Below, piece after piece: positions 1 through 8,696 of a DNA stretch of 44,535 bases; the first letter of the stretch is position 1, and each line of letters starts with the position of its first letter. The stretch spans positions 1 through 44,535 of the forward strand of contig JAEETB010000005.1 in the NCBI GenBank assembly GCA_016286575.1, written 5' to 3'. Source of the DNA: Prevotella sp. Its GTDB lineage: Bacteria; Bacteroidota; Bacteroidia; Bacteroidales; Bacteroidaceae. Under the pieces are notes generated by a model. It was given only the letters and a program-made list of their open reading frames with translations. It did not search any database and was not told the DNA's origin. The position numbers and the translations under genes are program-made.

Positions 1-235
1 CCCATGGATACAGAAACACCGTTTCTATATCGAACATGAGGAACAAGATGGCGAAGAGGTAGAATCCCACCGTCATAGGCAACCACGAGCTGCCTCGCGT
101 GGGGATACCACTCTCATACGGCTCACCTTTCACCTTCGCGTAGGACCGCGGTCCTATCAGCTTGGCTACAACATAAGCCGCCACCACCAATGTAATAGCC
201 GTCAACAAGACGGTAATTAACAAAGCAAAGTTCAT
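1..235 (-). CDS. nuoA: NADH-quinone oxidoreductase subunit A (NuoA), 3' end cut by window
   Basis: Only the first 78 codons are present; the gene continues past base 1. The reverse strand starts at ATG 235-233 and reads MNFALLITVLLTAITLVV, a first membrane helix. It then reads AKLIGPRSYAKVKGEPYESG followed by GFYLFAILFLMFDIETVFLY. The YESG segment and the FDIE(T/V)xFLYPW end of helix 2 are the hallmarks of the NuoA/ND3 subunit of respiratory complex I, a small three-helix inner-membrane protein at the quinone-site loop. NuoA is usually the first gene of the nuo operon, so the rest should lie upstream of base 1. A TACCTTTG box lies at 275-282 on the same strand, about 40 bases before the start. 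Confidence 0.93.
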   Translation of the reverse strand, partial: MNFALLITVLLTAITLVVAAYVVAKLIGPRSYAKVKGEPYESGIPTRGSSWLPMTVGFYLFAILFLMFDIETVFLYPW

Positions 236-274
236 AAAATAAATATAATGTTATAACAATATTGTTTCTTGGTG

Positions 275-282
275 CAAAGGTA
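275..282 (-). promoter_or_regulatory. Bacteroidetes-type promoter -7 box for nuoA
   Basis: The reverse strand reads TACCTTTG, matching the TAnnTTTG -7 element of the Bacteroidetes primary sigma factor. No clear TTTG is seen at the -33 position. Confidence 0.6.
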
Positions 283-347
283 ATAAAAAGTTTTGAGATA
301 GCAAAACAAAAATTGGCAAAACTTAATAGAATTACAAAAAATATGCG

Positions 348-355
348 TACTTTTG
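348..355 (+). promoter_or_regulatory. Promoter -7 box for the AsmA-like gene
   Basis: TACTTTTG matches TAnnTTTG. It ends 29 bases before the GTG start at 385. A purine-rich CTGGAG at 375-380 is a reasonable ribosome site. Confidence 0.6.
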
Positions 356-384
356 CAAAGTCAAACTAAAACTTCTGGAGAATT

Positions 385-2259
385 GTGAACAAAAACGCCT
401 ATAGAAAGCCATTGAAGATTGCAGGCTATACATTAGCAGGCATCGTCAGCTTCTTAATGATCATTACCCTGATCATCAATTATGGTCCTGTGCAAAACAA
501 AATAGTAGAAGAAGCAAACAAAGCACTTCAGGAAAAGATACCAACAAAAGTGAATATCGACCATATCAGGGTGAACTTACTCTACCAGGAAGTCAGCATC
601 CATGGCGTTGAGATTGAGGACTTACAGAACAGGAAAATGCTCCAATTAGATAAGGTAAGTGCAGATATCAAGTTCCTTCCTCTCCTTTCTGGCAAGATTG
701 TACTCGAAGGTGGTGATGTAGAAGGCCTGAAGGCACTCATCGTGAAGCCCTCAAAGGAAGAACCTGCTAACTATCAGTTCCTGATTGATGTTTTTCAGAA
801 TAAAGACAATAAGGACAAATCAAAGAAAGAGACAAAGAAAGACAGTGGCAAGCGATTTGCCGTTGACCTGAATCATATTAATATCTATGATATCAATGTT
901 AAATACAATGACTATGATATCCAATTAGAACGCGGGAACTACACAAAAGAGTTACAAGGAAGCCATTTCGTCATCCTGCAGAACGGTAAAGCCAAGTGGG
1001 AAGCAACAACTAAAAAAGGGAAAGAGTCAAGGGTTGTAGGTATTGGACTCCTGTCTGCAGTTCTCTCAAGCGAGGGAGACAAGCTCCTTACACTTAGAGA
1101 TTTCAGATACCAGACAGACAATCACAAACCACGCAAAAATGCCAATAAGCCCAAACGCGGATTCTTCGACATGGGACATCTCGACATAACAGCTGACTTA
1201 AAAATGACCCTGAACCATATTAGCAAAGATTCCATCAATGCCACCATCACCAAAGGATATGCATCGGACTCCATCATGGGTATGGACATCAAGGATCTTA
1301 GATTCACCGTGGCAGCCAATAAGCAAAAAGCATATATCACAGACTTGGCTGTTCTTCAAAAGAGCACTAGTATCAGGGTGCCTGAGGCCGAGATCAACTT
1401 CCCAAATAAAGAAAAAGGTACAGGACTAACCTACGTGGCCAAGAATATCACAGGAAAAGCCTTCCTGACAGATATTGCACGTCCGTTTGCGCCTGTCCTC
1501 AGTAACTTTAAACTTCCACTTCTGCTGAATCTGAAACTGACTGGTACAGACAACACGATGGAATTCAGAAATATCAGAGTCTTCACGGAAGACAGAAAGT
1601 TCGTCTGTGCCAGCACTGGTATCATGAGGAATATGAAGGACGCCAAGAAGCTAACCCTCCATTTCGAGGTAATCGACATGGTAGCCAAACCTGGAATCAA
1701 GGATAAAATCATCAACCAGTTCTCCGTCAAGAAGTTTATGATGAGACAGCTCTACGCTTTGGGAACCATCAGATATCACGGAAACTTCGACATCCTATGG
1801 AAAAAGGAGCAATTTCGCGGCAGGCTCAACACTGAGGTTGGTAACATCAATTTTGAATTTGCCGTTGACAATGCAGACAAATATCTCACCGGCTCCATCA
1901 ACACCAATGACGTGATCATGGGGAAACTGTTTGAAGTTAAAGACTTAGGGGCTATCGACTGCACAGCAGATTTCAAGATAGACATCTCCAAGCCCAGGAC
2001 ATTGAAGATGCGTCAACAGAAAGGCGGCAAATTGCCTATTGGCACTGTCGAGGCACAAGTGAACGACTGTGTATACAAAACGACACACATCAGAGATGTA
2101 TACGCTACCATCAACAGCGACGGTGCTCTGGCTGATGGAAATGTGGAGGTAAGAGGAAAGCACACTGCTCTGGTTGTGAATTTCTCACTCACAAATACAG
2201 AGCAGATGTCTAAAATGAAGATTAAGCCTGGACTAAAGTTCAGGGAGATGGCTCAATAG
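385..2259 (+). CDS. AsmA/TamB-like envelope protein, single N-terminal membrane anchor
   Basis: A 624-residue protein starting at GTG 385 (CTGGAG just upstream). A short basic N-terminus and one hydrophobic helix (about residues 12-33, YTLAGIVSFLMIITLI) are followed by a long periplasmic part rich in alternating beta-type sequence. It opens with the pattern of AsmA/DUF748/TamB N-termini: VNIDHIRVNLLYQEVSIHGV, then LDKVSADIKFLPLLSGKI. Such proteins are thought to help lipid or outer-membrane protein traffic across the periplasm. It is much shorter than a full Bacteroidetes TamB (roughly 1500 residues), so AsmA-like is the safer label. A Lys/Asp-rich stretch lies near residues 135-155. It converges on the epimerase gene and their stop codons overlap by 7 bases. 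Specific function unknown. Confidence 0.7.
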   Translation: MNKNAYRKPLKIAGYTLAGIVSFLMIITLIINYGPVQNKIVEEANKALQEKIPTKVNIDHIRVNLLYQEVSIHGVEIEDLQNRKMLQLDKVSADIKFLPLLSGKIVLEGGDVEGLKALIVKPSKEEPANYQFLIDVFQNKDNKDKSKKETKKDSGKRFAVDLNHINIYDINVKYNDYDIQLERGNYTKELQGSHFVILQNGKAKWEATTKKGKESRVVGIGLLSAVLSSEGDKLLTLRDFRYQTDNHKPRKNANKPKRGFFDMGHLDITADLKMTLNHISKDSINATITKGYASDSIMGMDIKDLRFTVAANKQKAYITDLAVLQKSTSIRVPEAEINFPNKEKGTGLTYVAKNITGKAFLTDIARPFAPVLSNFKLPLLLNLKLTGTDNTMEFRNIRVFTEDRKFVCASTGIMRNMKDAKKLTLHFEVIDMVAKPGIKDKIINQFSVKKFMMRQLYALGTIRYHGNFDILWKKEQFRGRLNTEVGNINFEFAVDNADKYLTGSINTNDVIMGKLFEVKDLGAIDCTADFKIDISKPRTLKMRQQKGGKLPIGTVEAQVNDCVYKTTHIRDVYATINSDGALADGNVEVRGKHTALVVNFSLTNTEQMSKMKIKPGLKFREMAQ

Positions 2260-3461
2260 AGTTGCTCTGAACGCTCGATGATTTCCAGACACATGCGACT
2301 GTTATGATAAGGACATTTCCAAAAACCGGCCTTATCGTCGACTGTATTCAGTGAACCGTCAGGATGACGGCTCCAGAACCACTCGCCATTCTCCCAGTCG
2401 ATAAGCTGATCCTTAATGTAGTCCCAGCAACGCTGAGCCTTCATAAAAGCGGCCTCATCTCCAAAATGCTGATAGAGATTAAACCACCCCACAACATTCT
2501 CAGCCTGAACCCACCAATGCAGGTCGTCATCCGTATGTCCTGTATCCAGATTAGCCTCATGAATCATGGAGCCATCAGGACGGAGGCCCTTCTCTGAGGC
2601 TTTTGCCACCTCACGGACAACGGGTTCCACTTTATCTATCACCTTTGAATCATCGAGCACCAAAGCCGCCTCATGCATCAGCCAGGAACATTCGATATCA
2701 TGTCCATAGCTTTCCAGGTGGCCTGCTCCACGTGTCCAATCCATATCGAAGAAAAGATCGAGATGATGTGTCTCTGGATTTAGAATCTTATCAGTAAAAA
2801 TGCCGATAATATTGCGGAGTGAAACTTCGAGCTCTGGAGATTTCCATATACGATAGAGGTTCGCATAAGGCTCAATGATATGAAGATGCGTATTCTGCGA
2901 TTTGGGGTAGTTCGCGTCAAACTTGGAGAGACGCATATCATCCATCTTCCCCCACTCTCTCGTACACGCTTCAATATAACCATTATGCTCTCCATCAAAA
3001 GCATGTTCCTCTATACAATGATATAGTTGAATGGCACAGTCGAGAGCTTCACGATCACCAGTAGCTCGCGAATATTCCGACATGCCATAAATGGCGAATC
3101 CTATCGCATAGAACTGCTTTTTCGTATCAAGCGGACGACCTTTACAGTCCACACTCCAATAGACTCCCCCATATTCTTCATCAATGAAATGTTGGAGAAA
3201 ATACTCCTTGGCACGGGTTGCTGCCTCCAGATACTCAGGATTACCAAGAACACGATAGGCAGCTGAGAACGACCAAAGGATCCGTGCATTGAGAATGGCA
3301 CCTTTAGCAGCTTCTGGATGAAGTACATTCTGGCCATCTATACGGCCATAGAACCCTCCATTTTCATGGTCTGTCATTTTGTCAAGCCAGAAACGCAGGA
3401 TGTTGTTTTGAAGAACATCCTGCATCTCGCTTCTCATTTTATTAATTTCTATCTGATTCAT
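2253..3461 (-). CDS. Cellobiose 2-epimerase (mannobiose to mannosyl-glucose)
   Basis: A protein of 402 residues from ATG 3461; an in-frame TTG four codons upstream (3473) is a weaker start. It belongs to the N-acylglucosamine 2-epimerase (AGE) family, an (alpha/alpha)6 barrel. From the TTG numbering, visible family motifs are NARILWSF (62-69), THLHIIEPYANLY (about 195-207), YGHDIECSWL with His258, AENVVGWFNLYQ, and KCPYHNSRMC near the C-terminus, which carries the second catalytic His. These enzymes convert beta-1,4-linked glucose or mannose reducing ends at C2. Beside a mannosyl-glucose phosphorylase the expected substrate is beta-1,4-mannobiose, giving 4-O-beta-mannosyl-glucose. Last gene of the mannan operon, 16 bases after the transporter. 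Cytoplasmic. Confidence 0.9.
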   Translation of the reverse strand: MNQIEINKMRSEMQDVLQNNILRFWLDKMTDHENGGFYGRIDGQNVLHPEAAKGAILNARILWSFSAAYRVLGNPEYLEAATRAKEYFLQHFIDEEYGGVYWSVDCKGRPLDTKKQFYAIGFAIYGMSEYSRATGDREALDCAIQLYHCIEEHAFDGEHNGYIEACTREWGKMDDMRLSKFDANYPKSQNTHLHIIEPYANLYRIWKSPELEVSLRNIIGIFTDKILNPETHHLDLFFDMDWTRGAGHLESYGHDIECSWLMHEAALVLDDSKVIDKVEPVVREVAKASEKGLRPDGSMIHEANLDTGHTDDDLHWWVQAENVVGWFNLYQHFGDEAAFMKAQRCWDYIKDQLIDWENGEWFWSRHPDGSLNTVDDKAGFWKCPYHNSRMCLEIIERSEQLY

Positions 3462-3477
3462 TGTTTTGGCCAATAAT

Positions 3478-4872
3478 TTATTCTATCGCTCGTACCTTCT
3501 TCAATTCTCCACTGATTTCATGGATACGCTTGGTCGTCAGCGGATAGAACCACACAACGACAATGGCCAGAGCTGCAACGGCAGCTGGTATAAAGCTCAT
3601 CAGCCATCGGAGTACCAGAAGCGCACTCTCGGGCTGAGTAGCACCTGCGTCGAGCTGGGCACTATCGGTAATATAGCCGAAGCCTGAGAGCAACCAGAGA
3701 ACAGCAGCGCCACCGATAGCTCCACCAAACTTCTGAGCCATAGATGCGGAAGAGAATATCAGACCCGTAGAAGCTGTCTTGAACTTCAATTCAGCATAGT
3801 CAGACACATCAGCATACATACTCCAAATCAATGGTGACATAATACCCGTAAAGATGGAGATGACGATTTGAAGAATCAACATCGTCCAGAAACCTGAAGG
3901 TGTGCAAGGTACAAAGAAGAAAGAAATACTCAGCACAACCAACGCAGCGTTCACAAGAATGAACGTCGTCTTCTTACCCAGCTTATTGGCGATGGGTACA
4001 CAAAGGGCTACACCAGCCATATTCGACACCTCACCAACTCCAAGGAACAGTCCAGAATAGAATAGGAACATAATTCCAAAGAGCGACAGACTCACATCAG
4101 AGCCAATAATATCGAGGAAGAAGTAAGCCACCGTCGCACCGCGTACAGTATTAAAGAGATTTGAACATAAGGCTGCACCAATCAACAACCACCAAGGCTT
4201 ATTTGACAACAGTGACTTGAAATCGTTACCTACACTTACCGTTGAAACGGTCTTTAGATGTTCTTTCGTAAGCAAGAAACATAAGATAAACATCACGAAG
4301 CAAGCAGAGGCAATGACAACCATACCCCAGAACCAGCCCTCAGGTGTCTTATAGCCACCGAACATGTTTGTCAGTGGTTCCCAAAGGAACAGGGCAATGA
4401 AAGAACCACCATAGGCAAAGAACATACGGAAGCTGGAGAATACCGTCTTTTCATTGGTATCATCAGTCATCACACCCAACATCGCACCATAAGGCACATT
4501 GATTCCTGTATAAACAGTCATCATCATGATATAGGTTACATACGCCCAAATGAGCTTGGCTCCATATGACCAGTCTGGAGTGGTAAACAGAAGAATACCA
4601 CAGATAGAGAACAGAGGAGCCACCCAGAGTAGATAAGGACGATACTTACCCCACTTGGTATTGGTACGGTCTGCAATAATACCCATCATTGGGTCAGAGA
4701 CAGCATCCCAAATACGCGTTACAAGGACCAATACACCTGCATCAATCAGTGAAAGTCCGAAGATGTTAGAGTAGAATATTGGAAGATAGTATGAAAACAC
4801 TTTCCAAAATGTCGATGACGACATGTCACCAAAACCGTATCCGATCTTCTCAATTAATTTAGTTTTAGCCAT
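3478..4872 (-). CDS. GPH-family sugar:cation symporter, probable mannobiose importer
   Basis: A 464-residue polytopic inner-membrane protein with about 12 hydrophobic segments. The N-terminal half carries the glycoside-pentoside-hexuronide (MelB-like) signature WDAVSDPMMGIIADRT then KWGKYRPYLL, residues 55-81. Asp56 and Asp60 correspond to the cation-binding pair of MelB. Members import glycosides with Na+ or H+. It lies between the GH130 phosphorylase (2-base gap) and the epimerase (16-base gap). In Bacteroides fragilis a symporter occupies the same place in the mannobiose operon, so mannobiose or short mannan oligosaccharides are the likely cargo. The substrate is inferred from context, not from binding-site residues. 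Confidence 0.88.
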   Translation of the reverse strand: MAKTKLIEKIGYGFGDMSSSTFWKVFSYYLPIFYSNIFGLSLIDAGVLVLVTRIWDAVSDPMMGIIADRTNTKWGKYRPYLLWVAPLFSICGILLFTTPDWSYGAKLIWAYVTYIMMMTVYTGINVPYGAMLGVMTDDTNEKTVFSSFRMFFAYGGSFIALFLWEPLTNMFGGYKTPEGWFWGMVVIASACFVMFILCFLLTKEHLKTVSTVSVGNDFKSLLSNKPWWLLIGAALCSNLFNTVRGATVAYFFLDIIGSDVSLSLFGIMFLFYSGLFLGVGEVSNMAGVALCVPIANKLGKKTTFILVNAALVVLSISFFFVPCTPSGFWTMLILQIVISIFTGIMSPLIWSMYADVSDYAELKFKTASTGLIFSSASMAQKFGGAIGGAAVLWLLSGFGYITDSAQLDAGATQPESALLVLRWLMSFIPAAVAALAIVVVWFYPLTTKRIHEISGELKKVRAIE

Positions 4873-4874
4873 AA

Positions 4875-6038
4875 TTATGCTTTTTTATTTTTTACAATAA
4901 GTTTTTTGATAGTTTCAACTGAAGCTGCCGTGTAGAGGCCGTCCTCTGGCGTGTTCATGCAGTAATCGATGAGTTTATCGATCGTCGACGTCGCCACATG
5001 CATGCGGGTGTCGGCAGAGGCGTAGTAGATAAAGACCTTTCCATCCTCATCCGCAATCCAACCATTGGCAAAGGCCACGTTCATCACATCACCCAAATAC
5101 TCGTCGCCCTCCGGCACAAGGAAATAGCCACCAGGACGGGCAATCACTTCCGTAGGATCATCGAGGGCCGTCATATATATATAGAGTACATAACGCAGAC
5201 CGTCGGCCGTAGCCCTTACGCCATGAGCCAGGTGCAGCCATCCCTTCGGGGTCTTGATGGGATGCGGGCCCTCACCGTTTTTCACCTCTGTAATCGTGTG
5301 GTACTTACGCTCGTAGATAATCTTCTCATCCTTAATCTCAGCATGTGTAATATCATCTACGAGAGCCCAACCGATACCACCTCCAGAGCCTGTGTCAATA
5401 AAGCCATCCTGAGGACGGGTATAGAAAGCGTACTTTCCATCCACAAACTCAGGATGGAGCACCACATTACGCTGCTGACTCTTAGTCTTCAAGTCGGGCA
5501 GACGATACCAGGTCTTCAAGTCTTTGGTACGGGCGATAGCTGCTGTTGCCGTGGCTGCAGAAAGATTACCAGGCTGCGAATCGTCGTGGCGCTCGGCACA
5601 GAATACACCGTAGATCCAGCCATCCTCGTGTTGTGTAATACGCATATCATAGATATTGGTGGCAGGTATCACATCGTCGGGCATGGTGATGGGTTCATCC
5701 CAGAAGCGGAAATTATCGATGCCGTTAGGTGACTCTGCCACTGCAAAGAAACTCTTACGATCTGCTCCCTCCACACGAACCACAAGCACATACTTACCTT
5801 TCCACTTGATAGCACCTGCATTCAGCGTGGCATTGCACATGATGCGTTGCATCAGGTAGGGGTTATCCTGCTCATTGAAGTCATACTTCCACTCCAAAGG
5901 AATATGAGCAGCTGTCACTACAGGATACTTATATTTATCATAGATACCATTACCCCATTCTAAGGGCTCGTTGTGACGGATAAGCAACTCCTCGTAATGA
6001 GTACGCAAGGCTAATACTTTCTGTTCAAATTCTGTCAT
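4875..6038 (-). CDS. 4-O-beta-D-mannosyl-D-glucose phosphorylase (GH130)
   Basis: 387 residues, starting at ATG 6038. It matches GH130 subfamily 1, five-bladed propeller phosphorylases. Evidence includes RVEGADRKSFFAVAESPNG (88-106) and NIYDMRITQHEDGWIYGVF (128-146). Asp131 falls at the number of the general acid described for the B. fragilis enzyme. FVDGKYAFYTRPQDGF and GEGPHPIKTPKGWLHLAHG are further family segments. The reaction is mannosyl-glucose plus phosphate to alpha-mannose-1-phosphate plus glucose. No signal peptide, so cytoplasmic. It uses the product of the neighbouring 2-epimerase and saves one ATP per disaccharide compared with hydrolysis. Confidence 0.93.
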   Translation of the reverse strand: MTEFEQKVLALRTHYEELLIRHNEPLEWGNGIYDKYKYPVVTAAHIPLEWKYDFNEQDNPYLMQRIMCNATLNAGAIKWKGKYVLVVRVEGADRKSFFAVAESPNGIDNFRFWDEPITMPDDVIPATNIYDMRITQHEDGWIYGVFCAERHDDSQPGNLSAATATAAIARTKDLKTWYRLPDLKTKSQQRNVVLHPEFVDGKYAFYTRPQDGFIDTGSGGGIGWALVDDITHAEIKDEKIIYERKYHTITEVKNGEGPHPIKTPKGWLHLAHGVRATADGLRYVLYIYMTALDDPTEVIARPGGYFLVPEGDEYLGDVMNVAFANGWIADEDGKVFIYYASADTRMHVATSTIDKLIDYCMNTPEDGLYTAASVETIKKLIVKNKKA

Positions 6039-6060
6039 ATCTTTTGTTATTTCAAACTGA

Positions 6061-7182
6061 TTACTCTGTTATTTCTTTCAAGAACAGAGTTTTATCATTA
6101 TTATAGAACTCCACGAAATAGGGAGCATCCGGTTTCGATGTAGATGGGCCGAACCACTCTTCCTTGTAATTACGCCAGGTGAGTAGATAACTGATAGGGA
6201 ATTTCTCAACAGCTGGTAAAAGGGTAGATGTCCACCATGTAGGTTCTGACAGGTTCTTCATGCCCGTCTCTGTAAGAGCAGGAATAAGTCCGTGTTCCTT
6301 GGCTACCTCACAAAGCACCGACAGGTTCTGCTTGGTTCGCTCAACGAAGGCTTCCTTCTCTTCTGGCACCCACTGATAGCCATCAAGACCAAGCATATCC
6401 ACACGATCGTCGCCAGGATAGCGATCAAGAAGACGCTCTGCCGTCAGATTATCCTGACAGCCAGGAGAATATGCCCACACCAGATTGTCAAATCCATCAG
6501 CAATAAGTTTGTCTTGTAACAAATTCCACAAGGCTTTGTACTCTTCCGCAGTACATAGTTTCTCACCCCACCAGAACCACGAGCCGCTGTTCTCATGCCA
6601 AGGACGGAAAATCAATGGAATCTTTTCACCATCAGCAGTCTTCAATGAAGCAAGGAAGTCGGAAACGCGCTGGATCCATGTCTGGAAGATGTCATATCTC
6701 GAACCTCCCTCAAGGACGTTCTTCACGACAGTGCTGTCCGACACATCCCATGCAGTACCCTCAGGAAACTTCTGTCCTGCATTGCCACCGCCCTCGATAG
6801 TAGTAACAGGGTTACGAGGATGCCAACTGATGGTGATGATACCACCACGGTTATAATGATTAAGGATCTCCTCTCTCATACGGGTGAAGGGTACGCTGTC
6901 GAGATTCTTCTCGTCACCCATCTCGATGCCTCCGAGTTCAAAACCCATCACGGCAGGCCAGTCGCCACAAACGTTCTTGACGTCACTTGAATCCTTGTCA
7001 TATTCCCAAGTGAGTCCATAGAACGGATCGTCCTGATGCCCATACATGATTCCTTTCTGACGGAGAGTGTCAAGACGTTCCAACAACTGCTGAGCTTTGG
7101 TCTTTACGGGCTCAGCTTTCTTTGTCGTTGTACAGGCTACCACTGTTACAGTGGCTATCGCCATTGCAAAAATTTTCTTCAT
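6061..7182 (-). CDS. GH26 beta-mannanase, lipoprotein
   Basis: 373 residues. The N-terminus MKKIFAMAIATVTVVAC is a lipoprotein signal with lipidated Cys17. The catalytic domain is family GH26: YGHQDDPFYG (47-56), ITISWHPRNP (116-125), RPWHENSGSWFWWG (193-206) with acid/base Glu197, and PALTETGMKN (301-310) with nucleophile Glu305. GH26 enzymes are retaining endo-mannanases or mannobiohydrolases; release of mannobiose would fit the downstream epimerase and phosphorylase. It is probably tethered to the outer or inner membrane. It starts 7 bases after the GH5 gene and is followed by GH130 after 22 bases. The exact cleavage mode cannot be read from the sequence. Confidence 0.93.
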   Translation of the reverse strand: MKKIFAMAIATVTVVACTTTKKAEPVKTKAQQLLERLDTLRQKGIMYGHQDDPFYGLTWEYDKDSSDVKNVCGDWPAVMGFELGGIEMGDEKNLDSVPFTRMREEILNHYNRGGIITISWHPRNPVTTIEGGGNAGQKFPEGTAWDVSDSTVVKNVLEGGSRYDIFQTWIQRVSDFLASLKTADGEKIPLIFRPWHENSGSWFWWGEKLCTAEEYKALWNLLQDKLIADGFDNLVWAYSPGCQDNLTAERLLDRYPGDDRVDMLGLDGYQWVPEEKEAFVERTKQNLSVLCEVAKEHGLIPALTETGMKNLSEPTWWTSTLLPAVEKFPISYLLTWRNYKEEWFGPSTSKPDAPYFVEFYNNDKTLFLKEITE

Positions 7183-7189
7183 ATCTGCA

Positions 7190-8494
7190 CTATTTTGTCA
7201 ATTCATTCATACGATCCACTTGTGACTTGATGATCTGGAGCGTGGAAGTATCACCCGCAAAAACAGAATTAAGTCCCTGGGCCTCCTGAGCCGGGTCTCC
7301 TGTGTAATCATCGCCAACCTGCCATTGGTCAGTATGTTTAGGTTTGGCAAGGCCACCCCACCCCCAGAAATTACAGCCAGCGAAGTATCCACCCTGCTCA
7401 GCATTATCACCTACGAGCGAGAACACATACTCATAGAATCCGTCACGTCCTCTCGTTGGCGTTTCCAACTCGAATTTGAAATCATCTCTTGGATAACCAA
7501 ACTCCTCCATGACGAGTGGTTTCTTAATTCTCTCACAGATGGCAAGATGGCGGTCAATATACTCTTTCGTATTCTCTTTGGCACGCGGCAGATTATCTAT
7601 CAACGAGTCAGGCTTTGCCCACCCCCAATTATAAGGCCAAAGGTGAATGTTGGCATAGTCGATATTGGTATCTGCCGTGATACGCTCCCAACAGGCAAAA
7701 TCACCTTCACAGCCCCAGGCTCCTTCAGATCCGATAGAGATCAAATGGTTAGGATCAAGACTACGGATAAGTGCTGAAGCCTCTGCTAACCACTTCTCGA
7801 AGGCGGGCAGAGCCTCTGTCGAGAAAGCACGGGGCTCATTACCGATCTGCCAGGACATGATGGCAGGGTCATCCTTGTAGGCAAGACCAGTATAACGGTT
7901 AGTACGCCCAAGGATGAAACGGACATAATCGTAGAACAACTCATGTGCCTTTTGGTTTGTGGCATATTTGCTCATTGCCTGCATGAAGGCGGGATACCCA
8001 TCTTCATTGGGACGAGGCTGCTTGCCCGCGCCAGCATGTTCCAAATAGAAGCCATAACCACCGCTCCATTCCCAAGAGTTATTCAAATAAAGTACGGCTA
8101 CCATCTTGCGTTTTCCCATTTCCTGAAGGAGGAAATCAAGACCAGCCAAAATTGTATCGTTATATTCGCCTGGAGACACCTGAAGTGTCGGTTCCACCTT
8201 CGTGGTGACACCACGCACGCCGTCAGAACCTACAAGCACACGGAGATTATCGATACCCATTCCTTTCATCAAGTCAAGTTCCTTGCACAAACGTTCACGG
8301 TCTCCACCCTGTCCTTCAGAACCGAGAATAGCGCCGTACCAGAAATTCGTTCCTACATAATAGTACGGCTTTCCATCACGCACAAAATGTCCATTTTCAA
8401 CCTTAACGAATGAAGGAGATTGAGTTTCCTGCTTTTGTTGACATGCCGTGACAAGCACCGCCCCAACTACAGCCATGAAGAGTTTCAATTTCAT
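7190..8494 (-). CDS. GH5 (subfamily 7-like) beta-mannanase, lipoprotein; first gene of the mannan operon
   Basis: 434 residues. The signal MKLKLFMAVVGAVLVTAC ends at lipidated Cys18. The catalytic barrel shows GTNFWYGAILGS (48-59), LRVLVGSDG, IMSWQIGNEPRAF (212-224) with acid/base Glu220, YANIHLWPYNWGW (280-292) and KPLVMEEFGYPRD (325-337) with nucleophile Glu331. These match the GH5_7 mannanases. It probably makes the first cuts in beta-mannan at the cell surface or in the periplasm and supplies GH26 with shorter chains. An excellent promoter precedes it (8525-8556), about 30 bases from the ATG at 8494, so the whole five-gene set is likely one transcript. No regulator or SusC/SusD pair is present beside it. 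Confidence 0.93.
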   Translation of the reverse strand: MKLKLFMAVVGAVLVTACQQKQETQSPSFVKVENGHFVRDGKPYYYVGTNFWYGAILGSEGQGGDRERLCKELDLMKGMGIDNLRVLVGSDGVRGVTTKVEPTLQVSPGEYNDTILAGLDFLLQEMGKRKMVAVLYLNNSWEWSGGYGFYLEHAGAGKQPRPNEDGYPAFMQAMSKYATNQKAHELFYDYVRFILGRTNRYTGLAYKDDPAIMSWQIGNEPRAFSTEALPAFEKWLAEASALIRSLDPNHLISIGSEGAWGCEGDFACWERITADTNIDYANIHLWPYNWGWAKPDSLIDNLPRAKENTKEYIDRHLAICERIKKPLVMEEFGYPRDDFKFELETPTRGRDGFYEYVFSLVGDNAEQGGYFAGCNFWGWGGLAKPKHTDQWQVGDDYTGDPAQEAQGLNSVFAGDTSTLQIIKSQVDRMNELTK

Positions 8495-8524
8495 TGAAAT
8501 TTTAGCTTTTTAATTATTTCGGTG

Positions 8525-8556
8525 CAAAGATACAACTATTATTTCAAATTACCAAA
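8525..8556 (-). promoter_or_regulatory. Promoter of the mannan operon
   Basis: On the reverse strand TTTG (8556-8553) is followed after exactly 20 bases by TATCTTTG (8532-8525). This is a full match to the Bacteroidetes -33/-7 consensus, 30 bases before the GH5 start. Confidence 0.8.
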
Positions 8557-8608
8557 ATGTTTGCAAGAAAAAACACGCGAAACTGACAAATTGATAAGAC
8601 ACACACAA

Positions 8609-8642
8609 TAAGCGCCACTTATTACGGAATAAATGGCGCTTA
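8609..8642 (-). terminator. Hairpin terminator downstream of the sugar kinase
   Basis: Arms TAAGCGCCA (8609-8617) and TGGCGCTTA (8634-8642) pair perfectly. After one C/A mismatch, TTATT (8619-8623) pairs with AATAA (8628-8632) around loop ACGG. It lies 55 bases past the kinase stop codon. The tail on the reverse strand is only moderately T-rich. It could also separate the two promoters. Confidence 0.6.
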
Positions 8643-8696
8643 ATTACAAATAAGTGTATCTTATTTTTCAATAAGACTATCTTATGAAAAGTAATC

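Noticed and set aside
4998-5732. 244-codon open frame on the + strand opposite GH130
   Set aside because: It is antisense to a confident gene, resembles no family and follows the third-position pattern of the real gene. Likewise the long frames at 8901-9572, 25790-26473, 28408-29289 and 26635-27450.
8656-8682. Short repeat of ATCTTAT and small hairpin CTTATT/AATAAG near the kinase stop
   Set aside because: Too short and AT-rich to separate from background; the nearby 8609-8642 hairpin is the better terminator.
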